DNA from: Lepiota brunneoincarnata
Lineage: Eukaryota > Basidiomycota > Agaricomycetes > Agaricales > Agaricaceae
Direction of reading: 5' to 3'
Assembly (NCBI GenBank): GCA_023014365.1
Contig: JAEBUN010000017.1
Location: forward strand, 372,001 to 436,000
DNA length: 64,000 nucleotides
The translations under genes and the position numbers were made by a program. Positions 1 through 10,654 of the stretch are shown here, piece after piece (position 1 is the stretch's first letter; each line of letters starts with the position of its first letter). The notes below the pieces were generated by a model that saw only the letters and a list, made by a program, of their open reading frames with translations, was not told where the DNA came from and did not search any database.

Positions 1-580
1 AAGGACAATATGAAATAGCCAAGAAAACAATAAGCGACATCGAGCTGGACGGCTCGGTATTTCGACAGCTGCTCGAAGAGGATACCGACACAGTTGTGGG
101 ATCATTGTTGGGCAGTCCAGCAAAATCATGGTTTGGAATGCCGCCCGGAGGTGTGTATACTAGCGTAAATTGGGGGTTCCCTGGGAACGGGATTGCAAAA
201 GGTTGGTTCAACAATTGGAGGGCAACCTGCATTGGAGAAGGAGCAGTCCCGCTGGCACTTGTTGATGGAGGGATGGCAGCGTTCGGTGGAGATGTCCATT
301 GCGATGGGTTGCTCTCTTGTTCTGGAGAAATGATTCAACAAGCAGAGATGGAAGTACAGATAAGCTCAGTCATACTTCGGATGGCGAGAAGCTACTCACG
401 AGCGTAGTTCCCATAATCTTGGGCACGTCTTTCCCTCCTAGTCTTCCTGCGACGAGCAGAGCCTTCGCCTGTCGTGTGGCTTGTATCCTGCGCGTCATTG
501 ATGTATCCTGTAGCATTTTGGCTATTCATCTGTGTTGGGCCATAGAAATTTGTTCCCGTCGCATTTTGAAAGAAAGGCAT
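1..580 (-). CDS. Motif-bearing protein, partial (runs off left edge)
   Basis: I see an ATG at 580 followed at once by MPFFQNATG, the same N-terminal motif found in the divergent gene at 2035 (FF-x2-A-x2-T-x-F-x-G, then QMN-x2-NA-x-G-x-I). Exon 1 is 400-580; a GTGAGT donor at 399 and a CTCCAG acceptor ending at 322 remove 78 bases. The joined frame then stays open from 321 to the window edge. After the motif comes a basic stretch (ARRRKTRRERR) and a Pro/Ser/Thr/Asn-rich linker, again like the divergent gene. No catalytic or helical domain is reached inside the window. A competing open frame on the plus strand (3-407) has no motif; its first 35 codons look protein-like, so the part below about 110 is uncertain. 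Function unknown; by analogy I infer a signalling or cell-death partner. Confidence 0.5.
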
Positions 581-2034
581 ATCAAGACCTCTTGTTAGGA
601 GAATGAGCAAGGCAAGCGATGGATCACGATAGGTAGCAACGAAGGGGATTGAGAGTCATGGGATGTAGCCATATATCCAGAGCGAAAGACGCCCAAGTGG
701 TTGTTGGGTCCTGAGGAATGTCAACAGGCGATGCGGGCGGTGCAGAAAAGAGGCGCCTGGATCTTCGATCTCCTTGCCATTGATTATGCCAAATGAGACT
801 CAAAGACACACCACCCTGATTCCGCGCCCATGGGAGGATCTATGGTCACTAGGGAGAGATGAATAATGGTGTCGGAAGCGCGGTCTATCATACTATTCCC
901 TGTTTTATTCCTCCCTTTCTGTTCTCCTTGGAAACCTCTCTTTTTCTTCCTCGACGTGGATGGCGAATTCCAACAGTCACCATCCCTGCGGGACAACAAA
1001 AGGCAGGACAAGGAGACCGGAAGAGGAGCTGGTAAAAGGTACGGAATAGCAACTTGTTATGCTCTACCCAGCTCGCAGGATGTAACTTATGCACCGACTC
1101 CGTGTCGCAACATGCCATTTCCGCGAAACTGGCATAGAGGGACTAGGGGAAAGAGTAGGACTGGTCCACAACCTTGTTACCGAGGATATTTCCTTGTCGT
1201 TTCACAACGCGTAGGGGTGAGATTCGAGAACATAGTGATAAGTACGCGATTGGCTTGCAGACCCGTTAATCGCACCCCTGTCAGGATCCTGATGATATGC
1301 GGGTGATCACCATAAGGTCGCAGACAACTCTAGATCTGCACAGCACAAATTATGCACGTGTACCAGAACCCTGGTCACACAGCCCTGGCACTGCAAAGTT
1401 AGACTACATTGTCGATCCATGAAGAACGTTCTAGCAATCATCGGAAACCGCCCATACTTAGTGGCACTTTGTCTAGCGTGCTGGGACCCTCAGTTGTGGC
1501 TGTGTTGCTAACTTGTGCTGGAGGCTATAAGTCTATATGTATCGCAGCGGTTACTCAGGCTGCGTGCGTGAGGCGTCAATCCCCCGTGAATCTGATGGCA
1601 GGTTGTCGCGCCAAGCGGGACTCTGCATGTCGGGAGTGTACACAGACCATGGCTCTGCTGGAGTCGACTGAAGTATGTTGCAAGTGGCATGTGAACGTTT
1701 TTGGAATAAGGCCGTCTTGAGGTGGGATCAGTATGTCACGAGCCCTTATGTTCGAAATAGTGGAGTCTACCTACCCCGACAATATAAAAGACTGTAAATA
1801 CAACACTTCGAGGTAAAAGAAATGGCCTTGATAAGGTTAATGATGTCCGACATTTCAGCCAATCCCGGAATAATTGGGCGTCTGGCATGTCAGCCTGCGG
1901 TCCTTTGATGCAGTGCGGTTCTCGTAACAAAACCTCACGGTGAGGGCGTCTTTAAGCCATATATATGTTGTACTTGATGGGTCTTATATCTCTTTCGTGA
2001 ATACCTATTGCCCACCCCCAACTCTACTCACCTT
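581..2034. other. Intergenic region between two divergent motif-bearing genes
   Basis: About 1.45 kb between the two divergent starts. Open frames here (for example 866-1306) have unnatural composition and no recognisable domain. It should hold both promoters. I see no repeat or RNA gene. Confidence 0.5.
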
Positions 2035-3620
2035 ATGTCCTTCTTTGCAGGCGCGAAGGATACACAGTTCCATGGCGTAACGCAGATGAATGCAGGGAAT
2101 GCCGTGGGCCATATCCAACATAGCAGTGCCCCTCAACTAAAACGGAGTTCCGATCTATATACTCCTCCAGAAAAGCCGAGTCCCTCTGTAGCATCTATGC
2201 CTACGCCCGTACGAGCCCCCACCATCCCAGAGACTCCCACCACTACTCCTCCGAACGATGACGTGGGCTTCTTTTCGAAAGCAAGTGGAACACGTTTCCT
2301 AGGCCCAGTCCAGATGAACGCCGGTAACGCTAGAGGCTACATCGATGATACTGGTGCCGCCTCACCGACAGAGGTCGAACTGCTTACTCCTCCGACCTCA
2401 CCTACTACAGGCGGCCTCGATCAAGTCCCGTCACCGGTTATTTCCTCCAGTCATCAGCCACCGCCAAATACGATGCCTGTCCCTGTCCCTGCCCCCGGTG
2501 CCTCCAATTCGAGAACTCTGGAGGCTACTATTGCCGTCGCAGAGACATTTATAAAGACTCTTGGCGCTGCTGGGCAACTTGCTGGAGTTTCAGCCATTGG
2601 CCCTGCGGCATCCATCGCGCTCGCGATTCTGAAGGGAGTGAAGGTGATTATTACTACTTGCTTTTTATCAGTTACAGTTTCTAGATACTTATTTTGGTGA
2701 TTACAGGAAGCAAAAGGCAACAAGGATGCCTTTAAAGGGATCGGACTACAATGTTGGGATATTCTAGAAATCGTGGAACGTAGAGTCGAAGGATCTCGTA
2801 CTCTGGATACGACACTAAGGGCAGATGTTAATTCACTGGTAGAGTGAGCCTTCATACTACTTCCTCTTTTCCGGATGGATTCCATTTTGACGGGGGCCGA
2901 ATGAGCAGTACATTGACCATCATTAACACGGACGTCAGGAAATATCTCAAGCGCTCTTGGCTGAGGCGGTTCCTGCTCTCCTCCGTGGATACAGATATCG
3001 TCCAACAGTGTCGTAATCAGCTTGCTTTTGCTCTCTCCCGCTTTCAGGTAACGTTGGTTGTCCTCCTCCTGCCGGGAATACGTAATTGATAGGTTCCGCT
3101 CAGTTGCAGACAAGTATCGAATTACGCAAGGATACGCAAACTTTATTGCGAATATCGCAGGACGCGCAACACGGGAGCGGCTCAGCGCAGAAAACGGGCC
3201 CAAAAAGGACTAGATCGAGCAGCACAAAGGCAAGAGAGAGCGGCAAAAGCACGGGAACGGGCTGCAAAAATACAAGAACAGAGAGCACAAGAACAAGAAC
3301 GTGCTGTAGGAGAATGAGAGCGGGTGGCTTGATGAAGTGGAAAGGATGCCTAAGCCTCATATTCAAGATCTACATGACCTCCAGTACGGTCTGGTTAACC
3401 GTTAAAAGCAACCCTATGACAAGGATGCCGACGTGATGGCCCCGGAAAGAGTTGAATGGCTCCTGCAGTCGGCTGATGTAAAGTTCTTACAATGTTTATA
3501 GCATGTATAAATGTATAATGTATACAGGATAAGATTAATAGGGAAGACAGTTCTAAGATATGGGATCCTGATTGTCGGTGTAATAGTTACAAACTGAGAG
3601 GATGATGATAGGTATTCTAA
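2035..3620 (+). pseudogene. Two Q/N/G motifs plus MLKL/HeLo-like helical domain; frame lost downstream
   Basis: The ATG at 2035 opens MSFFAGAKD. Exons 2035-2643, 2707-2843 and 2909-3047 splice with GT...AG introns and agreeing phases. Residues about 2-29 and 79-107 are two copies of a 25-residue motif ending QMNAGNA-x-G-x-I, separated by a Pro/Thr/Ser linker. From about residue 165 the protein becomes helical (TIAVAETFIKTLG, GPAASIALAILKGVK) and continues through exons 2-3 as LRRFLLSSVDTDIVQQC and FALSRFQ. That pattern matches the N-terminal four-helix domain of fungal MLKL/HeLo-like cell-death proteins, which permeabilise membranes. Exon 4 (from 3104 or 3110) starts in phase (TSIELRKDTQTLLRIS), but at about 3165 the plausible coiled-coil continuation (RQERAAKARERAAK) lies in another frame, and at about 3312 it shifts again; stops follow. 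It is either a decayed gene or damaged by assembly indels. Domain identity is inference from pattern. Confidence 0.6.
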
Positions 3621-4058
3621 TCATGAGCCTTATGCGGGTTCACAAATCCACATACCGCCTCCTCAAACTTGTTATCAAAGCCCACATAGGGCACATCAAT
3701 AACAAGAAGCATGCACACGATTGTGAAGTATCTCCAATCACGGCTACCCATCACTTCCGCAGAAGTGGGGGGAGAGGAAGAAAGAGAGGATCAAGCCAAG
3801 GGTGGTGATCCCCATTGTGCGATTGCCAAATCTAGCCGACACAAACAATCCTCATTATCCTCCCATAAGCCCAATCGTAATAAACCCAGGAGCCCATCAG
3901 CGAGTTCAATAAACGTCGCCATATTCTAGACGATGCTATACTTTCAAGCTCAGTTGCAGTCTCTCTGGGAAATCCCAGTGAGATTAATAAATTAAGATGA
4001 TGCCCCAAGGTGTACTCTGCGCCTGTAACGCCACGAGAATAGGGACTCGGCGGAAGGG
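3621..4058. other. Tail of the decayed gene and intergenic DNA
   Basis: Protein-like fragments continue in changing frames (for example EEEREDQAKGG near 3770 and a short basic Ser-rich ORF ending at 3929), so the decayed gene may extend to about 3930. No complete gene is visible. Confidence 0.3.
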
Positions 4059-4745
4059 TTATGCCTTCTTATCCGTCTCATCCTGCTTCAATTTCGAAGA
4101 TGACCCCCAGCCAAACCACTTGCTCCATAACCCTTCGTTCTTCTTCCCCGCCTTCTCAGCTCCGCTAGCAGGGATGGCGTCTTGTCGTACAACATCCGCT
4201 CCGCCTTTACCACTGAGAAGACGTGCAGCAATAGCTTTCTCCTCCACATGAGCCACTTCCGCATCCTTCAACCGCTCTTCGAACTCTGCTTTCTCCTTCT
4301 CCCCTCTTTTGCTCCTTTATGAGTTCGGCAGTGGATTCGTTACGCGGAAGGTTGTCGGCTACACCTGTAGTACGTCAAGGCTCTCGTTCTCTCGTTGAAG
4401 GCGGCAAATAGAAATTACGCACCACTTTCAACCGATTGCCCTTTTCGCTGTGATTGTATTGCCATTGATCCTGCTAAGAGTGCGATGACTGTAATACCCT
4501 GGAATGCAACGCGTGCACGGAGCCAATATTGCATGTCTTTGGACCGTCCAGCACGCATTTTTACCGAAGCCATAATGAGCGCGCCAGTTGTCGCTAGACA
4601 GCCTGTCCGAGGGATAAGCATTACTGACCGGAGGAGCCCGAGAAGGGGAAGAAGACGTACCTATGGGAACCCATGGATTCTCGTTGAATTTTCTCTTGAA
4701 CTTTTCCGACCAGGTTTCGTATCTGTAGTCTATCCTTTCGGTCAT
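4059..4745 (-). CDS. RCF1: Respiratory supercomplex factor 1 (HIG1 domain), one apparent frameshift
   Basis: Three exons: 4661-4745, 4423-4602 and 4059-4364, with introns of 58 bases each and GTACGT or GTGCGT donors. Exons 1-2 give an HIG1 domain: ENPWVPIGCLATTGALIM, then a lysine/arginine loop (KMRAGRSKDMQYWLRARV), then a second hydrophobic helix AFQGITVIALLAGSMAI. Rcf1 sits in the mitochondrial inner membrane and helps assemble cytochrome c oxidase and III-IV supercomplexes. Exon 3 encodes a charged helix (EFEERLKDAEVAHVEEK) and the end LWSKWFGWGSSS. It is open only if one base is removed from the CCCC run at 4301-4304; with that base gone the exon lengths divide exactly by three. I think an assembly insertion likelier than a mutation. 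ATG 4745 is the first good start; a small upstream exon is possible. It is head to head with URM1, 173 bases away. Confidence 0.88.
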
Positions 4746-4918
4746 CTTGGTGCTGGCCCTACTCAGCACGGGTTGCAGAGGCTATAGGAGTTGGTGAGAA
4801 ACCCCATGCATGAATCGTGATCGGGAGTTTCCGTTTTCGAGCGTGCTCCAACTCCCGGAATCACGTGGCTACGACAGATAATCTCTCGTTGACGATCTCT
4901 ACAACCGACTTTTTCATC

Positions 4919-5324
4919 ATGTCGCTTTCACTCAAAATTGAATTCGGCGGCGGGTTAGAGCTCTTGTTCTCGAACAAGCGCTCGAACAGGATTACCATAC
5001 CCTCCCGTGTACCCAGAGATAACTCTACATCAACACAACCCTCGGAACAGCCGATAGAAACGAAAGATGCAGATGTAACCTACCTTATTCATCATCTTCG
5101 TGACCATCTGCTACAAGAACGACCAGAGTTGTTTATCGAGAAAGGGACTGTGTAATGGAGTCCTCTTCCAACGTGCTCAATTCACCATGCTGAGAATGAT
5201 ATATAGGCGGCCAGGGATCCTTGTTCTCATAAATGACACGGATTGGGAACTGGAGGGAGAGGGAGACTACGTATTGGGGGATGGGGATGAGATCGTGTTC
5301 ATATCGACATTGCATGGTGGATAG
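4919..5324 (+). CDS. URM1: Ubiquitin-related modifier 1
   Basis: Exons 4919-5151 and 5207-5324 join as GT|G (Val), giving 116 residues. The protein runs from [17 protein letters not shown] through [18 protein letters not shown] and [15 protein letters not shown] to the C-terminal HGG. The beta-grasp fold and terminal diglycine are diagnostic. Urm1 is activated at that diglycine by the E1-like Uba4, which forms a thiocarboxylate. It serves as sulfur carrier for wobble-uridine thiolation of tRNA and as a protein modifier. The intron (55 bases, GTAATG...ATATAG) falls just before the conserved RPGILV segment. An acidic Ser/Thr/Gln insert (about residues 40-60) lengthens it relative to the usual size of about 100. 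The frame is intact, unlike several neighbours. Confidence 0.96.
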
Positions 5325-5445
5325 ACTCATGGTAGTTGGTTCATATCCCAATGTGTTCACTGGGTCCGATTTGATCGATGATGTCATATACACCACCGAC
5401 CGTAATCCCCACAACCCGTACCCCTCACTCACTACACTGTTGACC

Positions 5446-6703
5446 ATGGCCAACACACTCCCTTTCGATACATCCAACCCTGCAATCAGGGATTATCTTG
5501 CGCTTACTAGGTTTTCTCTTTCATTTCGAATCCTGAGAGCAGACTGACATGGTTCCCTTGAAGGCTGCAAGTCTTGACACCCCTTTCGCTCGTCATTAAC
5601 ATTGCCACCATTGGGGTCTGTTCCATCATAGTTAATCCTTCACTTGGTTCGCGGGTCTATGATATAATCCAGAGAACGATCTGACTGCCCTTCAAAGGTG
5701 GCATTAACCGCCTCCGACCAACGGCAATCTCCCCCAGTACAACAGCCATCGGGATATATGTCCTAGCGATCTACCTGATGCAAGTGGGCTACTGTGTTCT
5801 ACTGGTGCTCGCCACCAAAGCAGAGACAAAGAAAGCGCTGGTTAAAGCCGTTGGTTTTTCACTCGTACTCTCAAATTTTGTTATGGCCATTTGGGCCGTT
5901 GCTTGGGTACGCACCAGTTTCCCTACTCGAGAGTGTGAACCATCCCAACCTCTCAGGTGGCATAGGTGATGCAATGGTTCCTCTTTGCTACGGTTCTTCA
6001 AGGTATCCTACTCCTCTTGTTGTTATACTCCAACATCGCTTTGCTGGTATATCATGCACCCGTTTCTTCGCGGCCATTCGACACGGCACTTATCCACGCT
6101 CCACTTCGATTCTTCTTCATTCTCCCGTTCTCCCTCCTCTTCCCTCTGTGTCTCTTGTACGTCTAAACCTGAATTCCTGTCACGTTCTTGTTAATTCATC
6201 CGCATACACTCAAACAGCATTACGCTTGGACTCACGTTCACCCCCACTATTCCCGGCCCACCACCACGTTACTCAGAATGGCACACATGGCCCGCGTTTG
6301 GTGTCGTCCTCGGAACGAATGTGATCAGTCTTATCGTCATACTTTTCCGTCGGGACATTGTATTGGTCGTGGCAGCCACCTGGATCTGCGTGAGCATTTG
6401 GAGTTCGAGACCGAAACCTGCCCCTGTTTATGTGCGTTTATCATCCCCTTTGTATCATGTGTGGCAAAATTGAAGCGTAACTCTGACGATGTTTAGGTTA
6501 CTGTGATCATATTCACGGTCTTGCACCCACTCGGGCTCTTCACGTCGGAGATTTATCGCAGGTTTTATCATAGGCGGCCGGTGCAGCTTGAGGATGGTGA
6601 CGAGCATCCGGGGTTGTATAGGCACCAGAGTGAGCAGGACAGAAGGAGACAGGAGAACGAGAGGGGCCCAAGAGAAATAGAGGATAATAATCTTTGGGGT
6701 TGA
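5446..6703 (+). CDS. DUF1774-like fungal multi-pass membrane protein
   Basis: Six exons fit perfectly: 5446-5510, 5564-5646, 5698-5906, 5966-6156, 6218-6431, 6497-6703, giving 322 residues with no frame problem. The chain has several hydrophobic segments: PLSLVINIATIGVCSIIV, GIYVLAIYLMQVGYCVLLV, FLFATVLQGILLLLLLYS, PLRFFFILPFSLLFPLCL, FGVVLGTNVISLIVIL, VLVVAATWICVSIW and VTVIIFTVLHPLGL. It ends in a charged cytosolic tail (SEQDRRRQENERGPREIED). The order and motifs (NPSLG, AISPST, SRPFDTALIHAPLRFF, HTWPAFG) match what I know of the fungal DUF1774 family. Its function is unknown. Introns are 51-65 bases; two have weak GTTTTC and GTTCGC donors but good CTGAC branch sites. Confidence 0.85.
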
Positions 6704-7396
6704 GATCGTTGAGCTTGTAGTCGTTCGTTTTCAATTGTGTCCTCGGTCACGTTGTGATAAAAATGATTTGGTGGGTGTGCATGATAGGGGGATCAGTCAG
6801 GAGACCTGATCTTGGCATTGATTCCTCTGTACCCCTCAAGCATATTGTCATTGCTTAGGATGACAAGCAGGACTCGGGGGTGATAGGACAGGGCTGACTC
6901 AGTTGATAGGGATGATGATGACAGTGAGAATGAGAATACCAGCATTGACAAATTGGATAAGGATGCTTCAAAGAAAGACACCAGAGTTTGAGCCAGCCTT
7001 CAACCTCATGATATATGTAGGTTACCTGCTAATCATACTGTTGGAAAAAAGTGTGCAATGGCAGCATGTTCGTTTGGCCTTGGTGAGCTTGTGAGGCAAA
7101 TGGATGGCTACATACAACTTGAGTAGACTACTTAAATAGTATCTACCACAATAAGGTCTATAAACAATAAAACAATTTCAAATCACATGCATCGCACAGG
7201 CTTGCATGATGCTAGAATTCCAACACATACAGTGTAATGTCCCTCATAATGTAGTACCCACATAATAATACTATCTGTTTGCCCTGAGCTGACACATCCC
7301 TGGGGTTGATGTGTGGGTCTGGTACCAGCATGAAGTGTGGGACCAAAGTGCTTGTTTGTAAAATTGAACCTCAGACTTCTTGTGTACCCTAGGTAA
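6704..7396. other. Gene-free DNA, entry to the CpG-poor repeat block
   Basis: No protein-like frame. CpG becomes rare from about 6900 on, marking the left border of the mutated repeat block. Some of it may be old, unrecognisable repeat sequence. Confidence 0.4.
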
Positions 7397-7528
7397 GGAA
7401 GGGTTGAGCATGTCTAAATATGCAATGTTTTTGGTATCAAGTTGGTCAGTGAGAATTTTTTGTTTGTTGTATTTGGGTGGATGTGTTGTTGGTGGCTTTG
7501 GAGACCAGTTTGAGTGAAGATGTTAGAA

Positions 7529-7732
7529 TCAGCCCAAGAAGATGAATGATAACCATGTATATTGAGACAATGGCAGAGTGTGAGGAGAGTAAGTGGACAA
7601 GACCACAACTGTAAGAGCTTGGTGTATATAAGGGTGTATATAAGGTACCTACATTATGGATTCCATGAGACAGCCACCCCCCCCCCCCCCCCCAAATATT
7701 GGCATTCCATCAGTTTTCTGGAATCACTAATT
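7529..7732. mobile_element. Solo LTR of the gag-only element family
   Basis: It begins TGTTAGAATC, ends near GGAATCACTAATTCCAAC, and shares the terminal stretch ggcattccatcagtttt with the 204-base LTRs at 21551 and 22893. It is about 204 bases long. It interrupts the GMC fragment at gtgaaaga, with a degenerate duplication (gaaga left, aaaga right). It contains a run of about 15 C at 7678-7693, probably slippage within the LTR. Confidence 0.7.
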
Positions 7733-8043
7733 CCAACCAAAGAAAGGCAAGTCTGTAAGGGGACAGCTGGATAGCCGGATCCCAATCCTAGTGAGCTTAG
7801 CATACCAATCACCCAGTGTAATAGGTTGCTGCTCATCTATTCTGACTCCTCTTCTGATGTAGGTTGCCTGATGGATATTCTTAGCAGAACTTAATCTTGT
7901 TGCTGTAAATAGTTGTTCTCTGATGTTCTCTGACATTCTGTAGTATTTATAGCACTGCCTGTAGTATATAGGTACATGTTGGGAGGCGAAACCCCTCACT
8001 GTCAGGGGAGTAAAGGGGCTGGAACCAATTTGATATTTGAGTG

Positions 8044-8741
8044 TGTTATGATCCGTGCTCCTTCTGTATCCGAGGATAACTGGAGACGGCCTTCAATCAC
8101 TCTACAAGGTGTCCGAGACGGTTGGCCTTATAGAGCTTAGTGGATCGCGCTCAATGAGATAACGAGGGAAAACGCCAAGTTAAGGCAGAGAGGTAAACGA
8201 CCGCTGTTAACAAGATTAAAGCTTGAGGCTTTAATCTCTACTTGTACAGGCCTTATATACCTATGAGGTGCTATATACTCGTTATAGGTTACTTGGCTGT
8301 TCTACTGGTCGTGTGCAGTCCTGACCATGATGCACATCCTGGCTGATGGCATCCTAGTGCTATTTATATTACAATGAGTCAGTACTCTCGCTACTGCTGT
8401 GCGATGTTCCATCGCTTTCTTCTGACTCATAATCTTCTTCTCCCGATTGTATCTCCATGGAGTCCTCTCTGTTCTCGCTCTCCATTCTCTCAGTGCTTCC
8501 ATCCGTATCGGAGGTTGGGTCGGTTGATCCATGGTTATCTTCTTCGTCCTCGGGGTATTCTAATATATCTTCCAAGGTTATCTCCATTCCTGCTTCTCTC
8601 GCCAGGTCCTGCATGGCGGTGTAATATTCCCCTTCCTCGTCTTCGTATTCTTGCGCCCGTAATTGGTCTGTAGTCTCCTGTACCCATCTTGTAAAGTCGA
8701 ACAATAGTTTTTGTTCCTCCCGGTCTGGACTGTTCATAACA
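8044..8741 (-). mobile_element. Solo LTR (family B, Ty3/gypsy-type ends), recent and CpG-rich
   Basis: The 698-base unit has inverted ends TGTTATG...CATAACA and a perfect gagtg target duplication (8039-8043, 8742-8746). Read on the minus strand it carries an ORF in its first half, then a TATATAAGG-type box, then the R-U5-like remainder. Unlike its neighbours it is full of CpG. Its twin at 10655-11356 lies in the opposite orientation. No internal retroelement sequence remains, so it arose by LTR-LTR recombination. Confidence 0.9.
8369..8737 (-). CDS. Acidic ORF inside the solo LTR
   Basis: An intact 122-residue ORF starts about five bases inside the LTR end (MNSPDREEQKLLFDF). After an amphipathic start (FTRWVQETTDQLRAQEYED) it is strongly acidic (TLEDILEYPEDEEDN) and ends Ser/Glu-rich. 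The second LTR copy (10782-11030) keeps the same reading from MQDLAREAG onward with conservative changes, but with a stop upstream. I know no family for it. It may be the tail of an element ORF that overlaps the LTR, or a genuine accessory ORF. Confidence 0.45.
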   Translation of the reverse strand: MNSPDREEQKLLFDFTRWVQETTDQLRAQEYEDEEGEYYTAMQDLAREAGMEITLEDILEYPEDEEDNHGSTDPTSDTDGSTERMESENREDSMEIQSGEEDYESEESDGTSHSSSESTDSL

Positions 8742-8818
8742 GAGTGCCAATCACAATCAACACTTGTGCTACTTTAATACAATAGTGGTCTGCACACAGA
8801 CTGGGTAGCCAAACACTA

Positions 8819-9196
8819 TGTTGGTGAGGTGCAATGGCTAAAGCCTCAAACCAATCACAATTTATTTCTTACTTTATTCTTTTCCAATTTTATTCTAACT
8901 ATCACAAAAGGTAGACAGTAGCGATGCCCACTGGAACCCTTACTAACTTCCTTATTCTGGTGTTCCACTTTTTCAACTATACAGTTTATGTTTTTTCACA
9001 ACAGATATAAATGCAAAAGAACAACAGCAAGCCTCAGCTGTTCATGATATATTTGCATGATGCTGAGGTGAGCTCTTATGTTTTTTATTAAAAGAATGTC
9101 ATAGCTTATTGTAGGCCTACAGTACATTTGTCAATAGGTGCAAACAAAACAGCTGTTCACAATATATTTGTGTGATGCTGAGTATGTTTGTCAATA
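8819..9196 (+). repeat. Copia 5' LTR
   Basis: It begins TGTTGGTGAGG and ends TTTGTCAATA, an atypical TA rather than CA end. It is colinear over its whole length with the 3' LTR. Confidence 0.9.
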
Positions 9197-9315
9197 GGTT
9201 ATGGGCCCTGAGCAGCACAACTGACAACATATTAAACTTTCTTAACAACACTTAACAACTACAACTTCACTACACCACCAATATTACACCTCATACAACA
9301 GACTTGTGACATAAA

Positions 9316-10065
9316 ATGAACACCACTGGTGGCAGAAGTGGACCACCTACACTCTCAGAGAGTGAAAAATTTGATGGGACCAACTGGGTGGCATGGAAGA
9401 ACATGATTACTATCACAGCCAAAGTTTGGGGAGTAATGGGATACCTTACAGGTACAATCACCAAGCCCACTATCTCATTGTTCCCAACTTTCATCCCTAC
9501 AGTACCCACTACTACCACACCAGCTACAACCTTAACAACCCCAACCATCCCAGCAACCATCCCCACAATGACCACAATCACTGCTGAGTCCACTTGGGAT
9601 TTGCTCACTCCAACAATCAGCCAGTGGAAAGTGCAAAATGCATGGACAAAGAGACTACTTCTGTTCAATATCCATAACCCTATTAGATTAGAAGCTAACA
9701 TGACTGGTAATGCAAGTGAGATCTGGAAATCCTTGCTAGACCTATATGACAAAATGTCAGAACTATTGCTCTTGCATGCAGAAGAGGAACTCTGCAACTT
9801 ACATTATCAATATTGCAAACTCTGTGGCAGAATGTAAATGCGATGGGGGGGAAATCACTAACACTACCTTCCAATCAATTGTACTTGGGTCACTACCTCA
9901 GTCCTGGGATCCAATCATTGCTACACTATACACTACCACCTCTTCAGTTAATGCCATTGTGCAACTGAACACTCACTGGGCCAGGATAAGTCATGATAGA
10001 CAACACCAACCAGCAAACACACCTACTGCACTCTGCACTGCTAGCCCAGGAGCACCATCACACAA
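9316..10065 (+). pseudogene. Copia gag, N-terminal part
   Basis: It starts at ATG 9316. LSESEKFDGTNWVAWKN is the usual beginning of copia gag (UBN2/DUF4219 type), and LGSLPQSWDPIIATL near 9890 is the conserved later part. A Thr/Pro tract sits at about residues 60-95. The frame shifts near 9800, and the sequence is cut at about 10065 by an insertion. Confidence 0.8.
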
Positions 10066-10654
10066 TCGCTGTTGCACCACAAAATCATTTCATTTGTGAA
10101 ATCACTAGCTAATAAAGTAACTAACTCTCTGTTACTGAATAATATCAGTATATGGCCATGGTCAGACACTGGGTGCAAGGGATTTAGAATACTATCTAAA
10201 ATATGTGAAGGCAGACATCTCAGAAACAGAACCAGAACACCCAGACAAGTAAAAGTGATGTTAACTAACTTATTAGTGATAAGGCTATGGAAGAATGACT
10301 CTGGTATGAATGTACCCAAGCATTGTATCTGATACTGTGTTAACTAAGATATTAGTTAAAATACTCATGACTGCACAAAAGACTCATTTCCTCACCTCTG
10401 CCCTAGAAAGCAGACAAGTCACAACACCTATCTCATCTGGATGGTACCTAGTCATAATAACGGGTCTGGGAGTGAATCTTGACAAAAGAATGTAGGGATT
10501 AGCTAATGCCCTGACAAGAATGTCCCCTTGGAACAGCTCTGATGGTATTGAAAGATAAAAGATTGATAAGAATGAAACAAGCTAATTAAATTCTAATATT
10601 AGTTTACTACCTGAAGGCTATGGAAGTGAACTTTTAGGACATTAGGGTTGAGAA

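Noticed and set aside
3..407. Plus-strand open frame from the window edge, 134 codons
   Set aside because: It opposes the minus-strand motif gene, which has a start, a conserved motif and a good intron. Only the first 35 codons look natural, so I kept it only as a caveat.
866..1306. 146-codon plus-strand ORF
   Set aside because: Composition is not protein-like and no domain or splice context supports it.
7678..7693. Poly-C run as a G-quadruplex or regulatory element
   Set aside because: Similar C/G runs at 47886, 60650 and 61047 suggest slippage or assembly artefacts rather than shared function.
9291..9797. 168-codon minus-strand ORF
   Set aside because: It is the antisense shadow of the copia gag Thr/Pro tract.
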